Shown here piece by piece: positions 15,728 through 24,130 of a stretch of DNA of 41,422 nucleotides. Source of the DNA: an uncultured Eubacteriales bacterium (lineage in GTDB: Bacteria; Bacillota; Clostridia; Peptostreptococcales; Anaerovoracaceae). The stretch's first letter is position 1; each line of letters starts with the position of its first letter. A model generated the notes under the pieces. It was given only the letters and a program-made list of their open reading frames with translations. It was not told where the DNA came from and searched no databases. The position numbers and the translations under genes were made by a program. Where the stretch lies: assembly GCA_900318155.1 (NCBI GenBank), contig ONJN01000040.1, positions 1 to 41,422 on the forward strand, written 5' to 3'.

Positions 15728-16924
15728 ATGCAGAAAATAAAAGCATTTTTTATTGCGTTGCTGCTTTTTCTGGTTTTCATGTTCGGTCTTCATTTAATCT
15801 GCCTTCATAATGACCTGAAAGTGTCCGACAATTCATATGGAATGTGGTACAACACATATAAGAATATGTCCTATTACGGGTTGTCCGCTAACATTAATGA
15901 CAATACTATGATGGTATTCGGTTCATCAGAGTTTCGCCACGGACTCCGCAGTCCGTTTCACCCCAGGAATCTTTTCAAAGACCGTGATATTTCTCTGATG
16001 ACCATTGGCGGCCCTTTCAATCAGTCGTTGAACCACACACTGGCGCTGGGTTCGATTTCTAATAAACTGAAAAATAAAAAAGTCGTACTCCTCGTCTCAC
16101 CTACATGGTTTCGGACAGCAAAGATTAAAAGTGAAGGCTTTTGCCTGCGTTTTTCAGAAACCGAGTACATCCATTTCCTGAAAAACAAAAGCATACCAAA
16201 AGATATTAAAAAATATACGGCAGAACGAGCAGTCACCCTTCTGGAATCAGACAAAAAGGAACAGGAAAAGGTGAAAGTCTATAACAGCGTTCTTCTGAAC
16301 AACAGCCACAAACTCACTGACCGGCTGCGCTATAAAGCTTACAGCAATTATGCGACCGACCGTGACGTAATTACGATTGATTTTGCCATTCACACACAGC
16401 TGAAACTGAGCAAAAAGAAATCGATTGAAGTAGATGAATACAGCGGCGACGTGATCGATGAAACGGTTCCACTCGACTGGGATAAACTCTATAAAATCGC
16501 CTACCGAATGGACAAAAGCAAATCACACAACCAGATGTTTATGACCGATAAATACTGGAAGAAAACCTTTGCAAGACGTTATAAAAAAGGAAAAGATATG
16601 CACGACAAGGACGATCTTACAGTTTCTGACGAGTACGGTGATCTTGAAGCATTCCTGAAGCTCTGTAAATCACAAAACCTGAAACTGGAACTCATCGTTC
16701 TGCCGGTTAACGGGTATTGGTACGATTATACCGGAATCGGAACAGAAAAGCGAAACGCATTCCATAAAAAGATCAAGGAACTCGCGTCAAAGTACGATGC
16801 CTCCCTGGTCGATCTTTCAAAATACGAGTATGACCGTTATATCACGCAGGATGCCGTTCATCCGTCAAGACAAGGATGGTTGAGAATCAATGAAACTATT
16901 TACAAATATTATTACGAAAATTAA
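15728..16924 (+). CDS. dltD: D-alanyl transfer protein DltD
   Basis: 398 residues. One N-terminal membrane helix (about 5-25) anchors an extracellular SGNH-hydrolase-like domain. G65-S-S-E68 is the nucleophile motif, and D375-x-x-H378 in QDAVHPSRQGW supplies the rest of the catalytic triad. DltD transfers D-alanine to lipoteichoic acid outside the membrane, acting with DltB and DltX. Its last 35 bases overlap the start of the small dltX-like gene in another frame, so translation of the two is probably coupled. Confidence 0.93.
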   Translation: MQKIKAFFIALLLFLVFMFGLHLICLHNDLKVSDNSYGMWYNTYKNMSYYGLSANINDNTMMVFGSSEFRHGLRSPFHPRNLFKDRDISLMTIGGPFNQSLNHTLALGSISNKLKNKKVVLLVSPTWFRTAKIKSEGFCLRFSETEYIHFLKNKSIPKDIKKYTAERAVTLLESDKKEQEKVKVYNSVLLNNSHKLTDRLRYKAYSNYATDRDVITIDFAIHTQLKLSKKKSIEVDEYSGDVIDETVPLDWDKLYKIAYRMDKSKSHNQMFMTDKYWKKTFARRYKKGKDMHDKDDLTVSDEYGDLEAFLKLCKSQNLKLELIVLPVNGYWYDYTGIGTEKRNAFHKKIKELASKYDASLVDLSKYEYDRYITQDAVHPSRQGWLRINETIYKYYYEN

Positions 16925-17051
16925 GCACCTTTTCTCGAATGAAATATTCAGATACACCATCGTGTTCTTCCTGCTGATCAGCGGCATATATGTTTTTTCT
17001 TTATTTGCCGGAATGCTTTCGTCGCCGGGATTCACATACGCGGAATTCTGA
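16890..17051 (+). CDS. dltX: DltX-like small membrane protein overlapping the end of dltD
   Basis: 53 residues. The ATG at 16890 is the only usable start, because an in-frame TGA lies at 16881. The frame overlaps dltD by 35 bases and runs on to TGA at 17049. The protein has a basic N-terminus, one membrane helix (about 22-42) and ends exactly in F-T-Y-A-E-F. Known DltX proteins (about 50 residues) have one helix and a C-terminal F-x-Y-x-E-F motif, in which the tyrosine has been reported to carry D-alanine between DltB and DltD. Size, topology, motif and operon all agree. In Bacillus and Streptococcus dltX precedes dltA, so the 3' overlapping position is different. Such a short overlapping gene is easily missed. 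Confidence 0.82.
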   Translation: MKLFTNIITKIKHLFSNEIFRYTIVFFLLISGIYVFSLFAGMLSSPGFTYAEF

Positions 17052-17104
17052 TACGGTGCGGCACCGGCAGTCACCCGGAACAACAATAACAAAGGAGATA
17101 CATC

Positions 17105-17371
17105 ATGGTAAGCAAAGCATTTAAAGTAACAAATTCACTGGGTTTCCACATGCGTCCGGCATCATTCTTTGTCAGCGAAATGTCAAAGTTCAGTTCCGAC
17201 ATAAGGATCAAGTATAATGGTCTCGATGTCGACGGAAAGAGTTTAATGAACCTGATTGCTGCATGCATCAAGTTCGGCAGCGACATCCAGGTCGAATGTA
17301 CCGGAGACGATGAACAGGCCGCGCTGGATAAAGCGACCGAACTGATAGAGAACGGTCTCGGCGAAGAATAA
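17105..17371 (+). CDS. ptsH: phosphocarrier protein HPr
   Basis: 88 residues, AAAGGAGAT before the ATG. HPr takes phosphate from Enzyme I on H15 (G-F-H15-M-R-P-A-S) and passes it to sugar-specific EIIA proteins. The usual G-x-H-A-R-P has Met in place of Ala. S46, after K45 in VDGKS, is the regulatory site phosphorylated by HPr kinase in Firmicutes, allowing a role in carbon catabolite control. Lies 53 bases after dltX with no visible terminator between, and 114 bases before ptsI. Confidence 0.95.
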   Translation: MVSKAFKVTNSLGFHMRPASFFVSEMSKFSSDIRIKYNGLDVDGKSLMNLIAACIKFGSDIQVECTGDDEQAALDKATELIENGLGEE

Positions 17372-17485
17372 CAATAAGTTCACAAGAAATGCTGAAACCG
17401 CAGGAACCGATTAACTGAAATTTAAGAAGCCCCCGGCAGTACAGCTGTCGGATAAATCATACCATAACACAAAAAGGACGTCATT

Positions 17486-19207
17486 ATGATAATCAACGGA
17501 ATCGCCGCGTCAGAAGGCATCGGTATCGGCAAGGTGATCATCGTGACCGCCGCGCCAAAAGAAATAGAAGATTATGAACCCGAAAACAAAGAATCAGAAG
17601 TTGCCCGTTTCACGGAAGCTGCAGATGGTTTCTGCGAAGATACTGAAAAAATGGCGGCGGAACTGGAAAAAGCAGCATCCGCGAAGGAAGCCGCCATCCT
17701 CCGAAGCCATATCCAAATGGCCCGGGATCCTTTTATCATCTCTCAGATCACAGAAGAAATCAACAAAGGCAGCTGCGCGGAAGCAGCCGCTGAAAAAGTG
17801 TTCACCTCCGTCATGGAAATGTTCACGGCGACCGGTGACCCTATGACCATGGAACGCGCGACCGACGTCGGCGATATAAAAAACCGCCTGATTATGAAGC
17901 TTCAGGGCGTTGGCAACATCAATCCGTCAGCCGTTCCGCCCGGTACCATAATCGTAACAGAAGATCTGACCCCCTCCATGACCGTCGGCATCACCGGCGA
18001 CAAGGTCAGCGGAATCATCACAGCAAAAGGCGGTTATACTTCCCATTCCGCTATTCTCTCGAGGGCACTGGGGATCCCCGCAGTCCTGAGCGCAGAAGAC
18101 ATCATGACCACCATCAAGGCTGACGATGAAGTCATCGTTGACGGTTCTGAAGGCATCGTTATCATTAACCCATCGCAGAACGATCGCGACAAATATAAAA
18201 AGAAGGCGGCAGAATTCACTAAAATGAAGACCCGCCTCCGGGCGTATCGCGGCAAACCGTCTGTCAGCGCAGACGGCATCCGAAAACAGATCGTGGCCAA
18301 CATAGGCTCTCCGAAAGGCGGCGTCATCGCCAAAAACGAAGACGCAGAGGGTATCGGGCTCCTGCGCACGGAATTCCTATACATGAACAGAGTTTCCGCG
18401 CCGCTTGAAGAAGAGCAGTTTGAAGCCTATAAAAAAGTGGCGGAAACATTCGGCAACAAGCCGGTTATCATCCGTACGCTGGATATCGGCGGTGACAAAG
18501 ATGTTCCCTACCTGAATCTCCCAAAGGAAGATAACCCATTTATAGGCTGCCGGGCGATCCGTTTCTGCCTCCGCAGCCCCGACCTGTTCCGGACGCAGCT
18601 CAGAGCCCTCCTACGGGCCGGCGCTTACGGAAACGTACGGATCATGCTTCCGATGATCACCACGCTGGAGGAAGTCCATGAAACCAGAAAACTCCTGGAT
18701 CAATGTATTGAAGAACTGGCCTGCGAGGGCAAAGAATTCAATCCGGATGTTCCGCTCGGCATCATGATTGAAACACCGGCGGCGGTAATCATCGCGGACC
18801 GCCTCGCAGAAGAAGTTGATTTTTTCAGTATCGGAACTAACGATTTGACCGGCTATACGATGTGTGCCGACCGGGGCAACAACCTCGTTTCCTACCTGTA
18901 TTCAGTCTTCAATCCGGCGGTTCTGACCTGCATCAAACGGATCTGCGAACATGCTCATCAAGCGGGCATCCCGGTGGGCATGTGCGGCGAAGCAGCGTCG
19001 GAACCAGCATTAATCCCGATACTTCTTGCATTCGGCCTGGATGAGTTCAGTGTAAGTCATGAAAAGATCCTCAGTACACGCCACAACATATCGCTCTGGA
19101 CAAAAGAAGAAGCTGATCAAATCGCAGGACATGCTTTGTCACTGGATAAGGCGTCTGAGATCCGCAACTATCTGAACGAACAGATTGAAACCAAACGCGC
19201 GCGCTGA
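17486..19207 (+). CDS. ptsI: phosphoenolpyruvate-protein phosphotransferase (Enzyme I)
   Basis: 573 residues, the normal family length, with AAAGGACG upstream. It moves phosphate from PEP to HPr and starts the PTS sugar uptake cascade. The N-terminal HPr-binding and swivelling domain carries the active-site histidine H187 in GGYTSHSAILSR. The C-terminal TIM barrel binds PEP and Mg2+: RTLDIGGDK, the E-T-P-A metal region (MIETPAAV), SIGTNDLTGY, and the catalytic cysteine in GMCGEAA. Complete, cytosolic; transcribed with ptsH. Confidence 0.96.
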   Translation: MIINGIAASEGIGIGKVIIVTAAPKEIEDYEPENKESEVARFTEAADGFCEDTEKMAAELEKAASAKEAAILRSHIQMARDPFIISQITEEINKGSCAEAAAEKVFTSVMEMFTATGDPMTMERATDVGDIKNRLIMKLQGVGNINPSAVPPGTIIVTEDLTPSMTVGITGDKVSGIITAKGGYTSHSAILSRALGIPAVLSAEDIMTTIKADDEVIVDGSEGIVIINPSQNDRDKYKKKAAEFTKMKTRLRAYRGKPSVSADGIRKQIVANIGSPKGGVIAKNEDAEGIGLLRTEFLYMNRVSAPLEEEQFEAYKKVAETFGNKPVIIRTLDIGGDKDVPYLNLPKEDNPFIGCRAIRFCLRSPDLFRTQLRALLRAGAYGNVRIMLPMITTLEEVHETRKLLDQCIEELACEGKEFNPDVPLGIMIETPAAVIIADRLAEEVDFFSIGTNDLTGYTMCADRGNNLVSYLYSVFNPAVLTCIKRICEHAHQAGIPVGMCGEAASEPALIPILLAFGLDEFSVSHEKILSTRHNISLWTKEEADQIAGHALSLDKASEIRNYLNEQIETKRAR

Positions 19208-19243
19208 AGCAGACCGGTACATAAAAATAAAAACAAGTATAAG

Positions 19244-19295
19244 CAGACAGCGGCGGCCGCATCTTATAAGCGGCTGCCGCTGTCTGACTATTTTT
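19244..19295 (+). terminator. strong rho-independent terminator after ptsI
   Basis: 17-bp arms with one mismatch, beginning CAGACAGCGGC and ending GCCGCTGTCTG, enclose a 9-base loop (19261-19269) and are followed by a T-rich run. It is the first clear terminator downstream of dltA on the plus strand. Confidence 0.87.
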
Positions 19296-19359
19296 AAACT
19301 CACATCTATATTAAAACAAATTCATTCTCTATATAAGCTCTCATTTGCCTGGAAAAAGT

Positions 19360-21717
19360 CTATACAAATCCCAGTGACATGCCAATCAGATGAAGCGCTG
19401 TCGCGCAGACCCAAGCGATTACACACTGCAGAACCACCATCCCTGCAGCCCACTTCCCGCCGAGCTCCCGCCGTACCGAAGCGATCGCCGCAACGCAAGG
19501 CGTATAAAGCAGGCAAAAAACGAGAAGTGACAACGCATTGAGCGGCGTCAGCACACTCATCAGCATCGCTGTTTTTCCAAACAAAACCTTCAGCGTTGAA
19601 ACGACGCTTTCTTTTGCCATAAATCCGGTTATCAGTGCCGTCGAAACGCGCCAGTCACCAAACCCGGCCGGCCTGAATATCGGTGCGATAAATCCCGCAG
19701 CCACTGCCAGGATACTATCCCTGGAATTACTGACCACGTTAAGGTGACTGTCAAAGGTCTGCAGAAACCAGACGATGATCGTCGCAATAAAGATCACTGT
19801 GAACGCGCGTTCCAGAAAGTCTTTGGCTTTGTCCCATAAAAGCCGGGCGACATTGCCCGCGCCCGGCATCCTGTAATTCGGCAGCTCCATGACAAAAGGA
19901 ACCGCCTCGCCCTTGAATGCCGTATTCTTGGAAACCAGCGCGGTCAGAATCCCAACCAGGATCCCGATAAAATACAGACCGATCATGACCAGCGCCCCGT
20001 GCTTCGGGAAGAACGCAGCCGTGAAGAATCCATAGATCGGCAGCTTGGCTGAACAACTCATAAATGGCGTCAGCATGATCGTCATTTTCCGGTCACGTTC
20101 CGACGGAAGTGTCCGACTCGCCATGACCGCAGGTACTGTACAGCCGAAACCGATCAGCATCGGAACGATACTTCGGCCTGAAAGACCGATCTTTCTCAGA
20201 AGATGATCCATGACAAAGGCAACCCTGGCCGTGTACCCGCTGTCCTCCAGCAACGAGAGGAAGAAAAACAGCACGACAATGATCGGGATGAAACTCAAAA
20301 CACTCCCAACCCCATTAAATATGCCGTCAACAATCAGTGATTTCAGGACCGGGTTCACATGCGAGGCTGTCAGTACTGCCGCTGTCTGCTCTGTCAACCG
20401 ACTGATTCCCGTTTCCAGCAAAGTCTGCAGCCCAGCCCCGATGACATTAAACGTCAGCCAGAACACCAGCCCCATGATTATGATAAACGCTGGGATCGCT
20501 GTATACTTCCCCGTCAGAATCCGGTCGATCGAACGGCTCCGTGCGTGCTCACGGCTTTCCTTCGGCTTGACGACCGTCTTGCCGCATACCTTCCGGATAA
20601 ACTCAAAACGCATATCTGCCATTGCCGCCGCGCAATCCAGCCCGCGCTCTTTCTCCATCTGTCTGAGAATATGACTCATCACAGTCTTCTCATTCTCCGT
20701 CAGCTCGAGCGCCTCGATGACGAGATAATCACCCTCGATGATCTTTGCCGCCGCAAATCTTATCGGAATACCTGCATCCTCCGCATGATTCTCGATCAAA
20801 TGCATGATCGCGTGAATGCATCGGTGAACAGCGCCGCCGTGATCGTCTTTACCGCAGAAATCGGTTCTTCCGGGTCTCTCCTGATACTTTGCAACGTGGA
20901 TCGCGTGCTCAATCAGCTCATGCGTACCTTCGTTCCTCAGCGCCGATATCGGAACGACAGGAATCCCCAGTTCCTCTTCCATCTCATTAATACGGATCGA
21001 GCCGCCGTTCCCCTTCAGCTCATCCATCATGTTCAGCGCGAGCACGATTGGAACGTCCAGCTCCAGAAGCTGCATCGTCAGATAAAGATTCCGTTCGATA
21101 TTTGTCGCGTCCACGATATTTATGATGCAGGTCGGCTTTTCATCCAGAATAAACTGACGTGAAACAACTTCCTCGCTCGTATATGGAGACAAAGAGTAAA
21201 TCCCCGGCAAATCGGTGATCTTCGTGTTCGGGTGTCCCTTGATCTGGCTGTCCTTCCGATCGACCGTCACACCGGGAAAATTCCCGACGTGCTGGTTGGA
21301 GCCAGTAATTTGATTGAATAAAGTCGTCTTCCCGCAGTTCTGGTTGCCCGCAAGCGCAAAAGTCAACATCGTACCATCCGGCAACGGGTCCTCATCAGCC
21401 TTGACATGATATCTGCCGCCCTCACCCAGACCAGGATGCTCCGTCTCCTGAACCGCAGACAAAGGATCTCCAAACCTTTTCCGTTCTTCCATCGAAACTT
21501 TTTTAATCTCTATTTTTTCAGCATCGGCCATCCGCAGCGTCAGTTCATACCCATGGATCCGGAGCTCCATCGGATCACCCATCGGCGCATACTGAACCAG
21601 CGTCACGATCTCCCCCGGAATCACACCCATGTCCAGAAAATGCTGGCGCAGCGCGCCCTCACCTCCGACACGCACAATGATCGCAGATTCACCAATGCCC
21701 AGTTCATTTAAAGTCAT
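19360..21717 (-). CDS. feoB: FeoA-FeoB fusion, ferrous iron transporter
   Basis: 785 residues with AAAGGAAAG before the ATG. Residues 1-75 are a FeoA (SH3-like) domain; the rest is FeoB. G protein motifs: G1 GNQNCGKT (124-131), G3 DLPG (169-172), G4 NMMD (229-232). The membrane domain follows from about 415, with the two Gate regions, including the cysteine-containing G-F-G-C-T-V-P-A and F-M-S-C-S-A-K-L-P-I-Y segments. It takes up Fe2+ under anaerobic conditions. Most bacteria encode FeoA separately; fusions are known in some Firmicutes and other anaerobes. No FeoC and no clear Fur box found. A 62-base gap separates it from the upstream DUF554 gene. Confidence 0.94.
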   Translation of the reverse strand: MTLNELGIGESAIIVRVGGEGALRQHFLDMGVIPGEIVTLVQYAPMGDPMELRIHGYELTLRMADAEKIEIKKVSMEERKRFGDPLSAVQETEHPGLGEGGRYHVKADEDPLPDGTMLTFALAGNQNCGKTTLFNQITGSNQHVGNFPGVTVDRKDSQIKGHPNTKITDLPGIYSLSPYTSEEVVSRQFILDEKPTCIINIVDATNIERNLYLTMQLLELDVPIVLALNMMDELKGNGGSIRINEMEEELGIPVVPISALRNEGTHELIEHAIHVAKYQERPGRTDFCGKDDHGGAVHRCIHAIMHLIENHAEDAGIPIRFAAAKIIEGDYLVIEALELTENEKTVMSHILRQMEKERGLDCAAAMADMRFEFIRKVCGKTVVKPKESREHARSRSIDRILTGKYTAIPAFIIIMGLVFWLTFNVIGAGLQTLLETGISRLTEQTAAVLTASHVNPVLKSLIVDGIFNGVGSVLSFIPIIVVLFFFLSLLEDSGYTARVAFVMDHLLRKIGLSGRSIVPMLIGFGCTVPAVMASRTLPSERDRKMTIMLTPFMSCSAKLPIYGFFTAAFFPKHGALVMIGLYFIGILVGILTALVSKNTAFKGEAVPFVMELPNYRMPGAGNVARLLWDKAKDFLERAFTVIFIATIIVWFLQTFDSHLNVVSNSRDSILAVAAGFIAPIFRPAGFGDWRVSTALITGFMAKESVVSTLKVLFGKTAMLMSVLTPLNALSLLVFCLLYTPCVAAIASVRRELGGKWAAGMVVLQCVIAWVCATALHLIGMSLGFV

Positions 21718-21779
21718 TGTTCTTTCCTTTCAGTAGCCGGTTAATATCAATGTACGTTTTTATTGTTTTAAACCACAAA

Positions 21780-22544
21780 TTATAATGTCGCCAGAACTGG
21801 AATAAAGTGACCCAGCACGTAATACAAAATCGGCAGGAACATGGACAACATCATGTTGCCGAGACTGATCTTTTTGTCTGATATCAGGCTGATTCCGAGC
21901 GCGAAGATAAGGACATAGCCAACGCCGGAGATTTCGCCGATCAGCATATCGCTCATCCACGGCCTGATAAAACGCGCGAGGACGGTAATCAGACCCTGAT
22001 AAATGCCCAGCGGAAGCACAGAGACGTAGATGGATCTGCCAAAGGTTGCCGCCAGAATCATGGCGGTGATCATGTCCAGAATCGTTTTTGTAAACAAAAG
22101 CGAATGATCGCCATTCAGACCGTCCTGGATCGAACCGATGATCGCCATCGCGCCGATACAGAATATAAAAGTAGCCGTGATGAATCCTTCCGAAAAAGAC
22201 GTATTTTCAGCATCCCCCGATCGTTCCGCGCTTCCCGTCATTCTGACCCTACACCATTCCGCGAACCGGTCGATCTGCCGGTCGATGTCCAGCGCGCTGC
22301 CCAGAATCGTTCCGGGTATCATGCATAAAAGCAGCAGCATAATATGCTGCGTCTCGGGTTTTCCGTTTTTCACCGTAATAAATTCCGCAACTATCCCGCC
22401 GATTCCCATCACCAGCGTAAAAATCCCGATGGCCTGCATCACGGTCTTTGTCAGACGCTCAGGAAGTCCCCCTTTGACGAAAAGCCCCACAGTCGTTCCG
22501 GCAATAACGCCGAGACAATTCACGATCGTTCCAAGTCCTATCAT
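21780..22544 (-). CDS. DUF554 family membrane protein
   Basis: 254 residues, with an A/G-rich AAAAGGACAGG ribosome binding site. About six to seven hydrophobic helices; the opening M-I-G-L-G-T-I-V-N-C and the G-x-x-x-G-L-F-V-K-G-G-L-P stretch are characteristic of DUF554 (YqgA/YdfK-like) proteins. Function of the family is unknown; a transport role is only a guess. Probably co-transcribed with feoAB, the next gene in the same direction. Confidence 0.85.
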   Translation of the reverse strand: MIGLGTIVNCLGVIAGTTVGLFVKGGLPERLTKTVMQAIGIFTLVMGIGGIVAEFITVKNGKPETQHIMLLLLCMIPGTILGSALDIDRQIDRFAEWCRVRMTGSAERSGDAENTSFSEGFITATFIFCIGAMAIIGSIQDGLNGDHSLLFTKTILDMITAMILAATFGRSIYVSVLPLGIYQGLITVLARFIRPWMSDMLIGEISGVGYVLIFALGISLISDKKISLGNMMLSMFLPILYYVLGHFIPVLATL

Positions 22545-22688
22545 AATTATTATCCTGTCCTTTTTTCAAATTATCTGTCTGCCCCGCGTGGACACTATTA
22601 TGAGCCAGGCTGCCGCACTTTATGCGACAGCTCGTTTAATCACTGAAATCTCTCAATGAATTCTCTGATTTTAACTGTATGTGAAATA

Positions 22689-22697
22689 TGATATGAT
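22689..22697 (+). promoter_or_regulatory. extended -10 promoter for the cysteine-cluster protein
   Basis: TGATATGAT (TGn plus TATGAT) lies 47 bases before the start at 22745. The -35 region is weak (TTTAAC at 22670-22675). Confidence 0.35.
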
Positions 22698-22744
22698 TGT
22701 TCTATAGTTGAAAAAAGAGAATTCTGTACGGAAGGAGACTGAAA

Positions 22745-23314
22745 ATGCTGAAGTCGACAATCAAAAAAAGTGAATTCGCGGCCATGTACCGCCTGCTCGA
22801 TCAGGTATCACCGCTTGACCACGACTGCGGCATCCACTGCGGTTCCGCGTGCTGCGGCGATCCGCCTGACCCGGATTCAACCGAATTTGAGCTTGGGATC
22901 TATCTCCTTCCCGGCGAACATAAGGTTCACGACAAAAAAGATCCCTGGCTGATCTGGACAAAAGAACGCACCGCAGATTACGATTTCCCTGAATCCTGGC
23001 GGGGAAAAGTATACTTTGTCCGCTGCCGTAATTGTGCCGACTGCAAAAGAGAGCTCCGCCCGATCCAGTGCCGAACGTTCCCGCTGCACCCTCACCTGAC
23101 GGAGGACGGCCGGCTGGCCATGATCATGAACGACATGAGGCTGCCTTACGACTGCCCGCTGATTTCGCATCCCGATCATTACCCGCTGGGCAAAGATTTC
23201 ATTAAAGCAACGCACACCGTATGGACACGTCTCGTTCAGGATCCGCTGATCTTTGACTTCGTCAGAAAGGATTCCCAAACACGAAAGAATCCGGATATTA
23301 TTTACCTTCCATAA
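22745..23314 (+). CDS. cysteine-cluster protein, YkgJ-like
   Basis: 189 residues; GGAAGGAG precedes the ATG. Eight cysteines fall in two groups: C28, C32, C36, C37 and C94, C97, C100, C109. The second group ends in R-P-I-Q-C-R-T-F-P-L-H-P, very like the R-P-x-x-C-R-x-F-P of YkgJ/UPF0153 proteins, which are thought to bind zinc or an iron-sulfur cluster. The spacer between the groups is longer than usual. No signal peptide. Function is not known; a metal-binding role is inferred from the cysteines. Monocistronic, convergent with the SRAP gene. Confidence 0.65.
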   Translation: MLKSTIKKSEFAAMYRLLDQVSPLDHDCGIHCGSACCGDPPDPDSTEFELGIYLLPGEHKVHDKKDPWLIWTKERTADYDFPESWRGKVYFVRCRNCADCKRELRPIQCRTFPLHPHLTEDGRLAMIMNDMRLPYDCPLISHPDHYPLGKDFIKATHTVWTRLVQDPLIFDFVRKDSQTRKNPDIIYLP

Positions 23315-23375
23315 GCACAGTACAACGTTCGCCCGGGCTTTTTTCCGCTTCTTCGTCACTTCGGTTCCGACGCGC

Positions 23376-23960
23376 TTAAAACAGCGCAAGCTGTTCGTTC
23401 TCTCGAACACAGGCCAGTTCCGGAGGAACAGTTCGCAGCGCCTCTTCCAGAAACGCATCATCCTGCAGCCAGTTCGCCAGCTCGGTTTTCCTAAGAAGAA
23501 GCGGAATACGTTCATGCACTTTTCCGGCCGACTCCCCGGCCTTTGTCGTCAATATAACAAAACGCTTCTCATTCTCATATAGATTATAAAACCCGCCCAT
23601 ATACAGGCTGCTTTTGTCTTTATTCATAAAAGAGACCTTGTTTTTTCGGGTATCCCATTCATAAAAGCTGCCGGCCGGTATGATGCAGCGCCTTCTGAAG
23701 ATACTGTCACGAAACATTTTTCGGCTTGTGACGGTTTCCGAACGCGCATTGATGATCAGCCGGCTTTTCAGAGGAAACCCCCAGCGCATGACTTCGGCTG
23801 CCAGAAATCTTGTTTTCATACATTCATCATTATCTGCTTTTGTGATGACTACCGCACGGTCGTGGGGGTAAACATCGCCGGTTTTCACCCGTTCCGCGTC
23901 AGCCAGAATCATTCTGATCTCCCTGAGCTGATCAGGGCTGAAATTATATCTGCCGCACAT
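23376..23960 (-). CDS. SRAP domain protein (YedK/HMCES-like abasic-site shield)
   Basis: 194 residues from the ATG at 23960. This start is required because the active-site cysteine must be residue 2 (M-C2-G-R-Y) after Met removal; AAAGGCGGG lies upstream. SRAP proteins form a thiazolidine crosslink with abasic sites in single-stranded DNA and protect them. Key residues are present: C2, N71 in the NARSET motif, E101 in GSFYEW and H149 in KVHERIP. Length is normal. Cytosolic; often under SOS control, but I see no clear LexA box here. Confidence 0.92.
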   Translation of the reverse strand: MCGRYNFSPDQLREIRMILADAERVKTGDVYPHDRAVVITKADNDECMKTRFLAAEVMRWGFPLKSRLIINARSETVTSRKMFRDSIFRRRCIIPAGSFYEWDTRKNKVSFMNKDKSSLYMGGFYNLYENEKRFVILTTKAGESAGKVHERIPLLLRKTELANWLQDDAFLEEALRTVPPELACVRENEQLALF

Positions 23961-24088
23961 AAACCCGCCTTTCGATAAAGAAAAAGCAGCCATCGTCTTT
24001 TCCGGATGCAATGACTGCCATACTGTCTGTTTTATTCAAAACGCATCGCCCGACATTCGTCTGTCAGGAACATAGTGAATATTCTCAG

Positions 24089-24112
24089 CCGAAACGTATT
24101 CATCCGTTTCGG
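24089..24112. terminator. hairpin downstream of the membrane protein gene
   Basis: CCGAAACG and CGTTTCGG (perfect 8-bp arms, 8-base loop) lie 19 bases past the minus-strand stop at 24131. There is no T-run on that strand, so it may be a weak terminator or a 3' stabilising hairpin. Confidence 0.4.
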
Positions 24113-24130
24113 TATATCAGCAAAAAGCGT

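Noticed and set aside
17433..17451. Hairpin between ptsH and ptsI as a terminator
   Set aside because: Only six of seven base pairs, a five-base loop and no T-run; at most a weak processing site.
20359..21162. 267-codon plus-strand frame
   Set aside because: Antisense to the well-supported G domain of FeoAB; no ribosome binding site or domain.
22609..22631. Inverted repeat GCTGCCGCA / TGCGACAGC upstream of the DUF554 gene
   Set aside because: Imperfect, not placed at a recognisable promoter and without a T-run; not enough to call a site.
23331..23344. GCCCGGGC followed by six T as a terminator after the YkgJ-like gene
   Set aside because: The palindrome has no loop, so only a three-pair stem could form.
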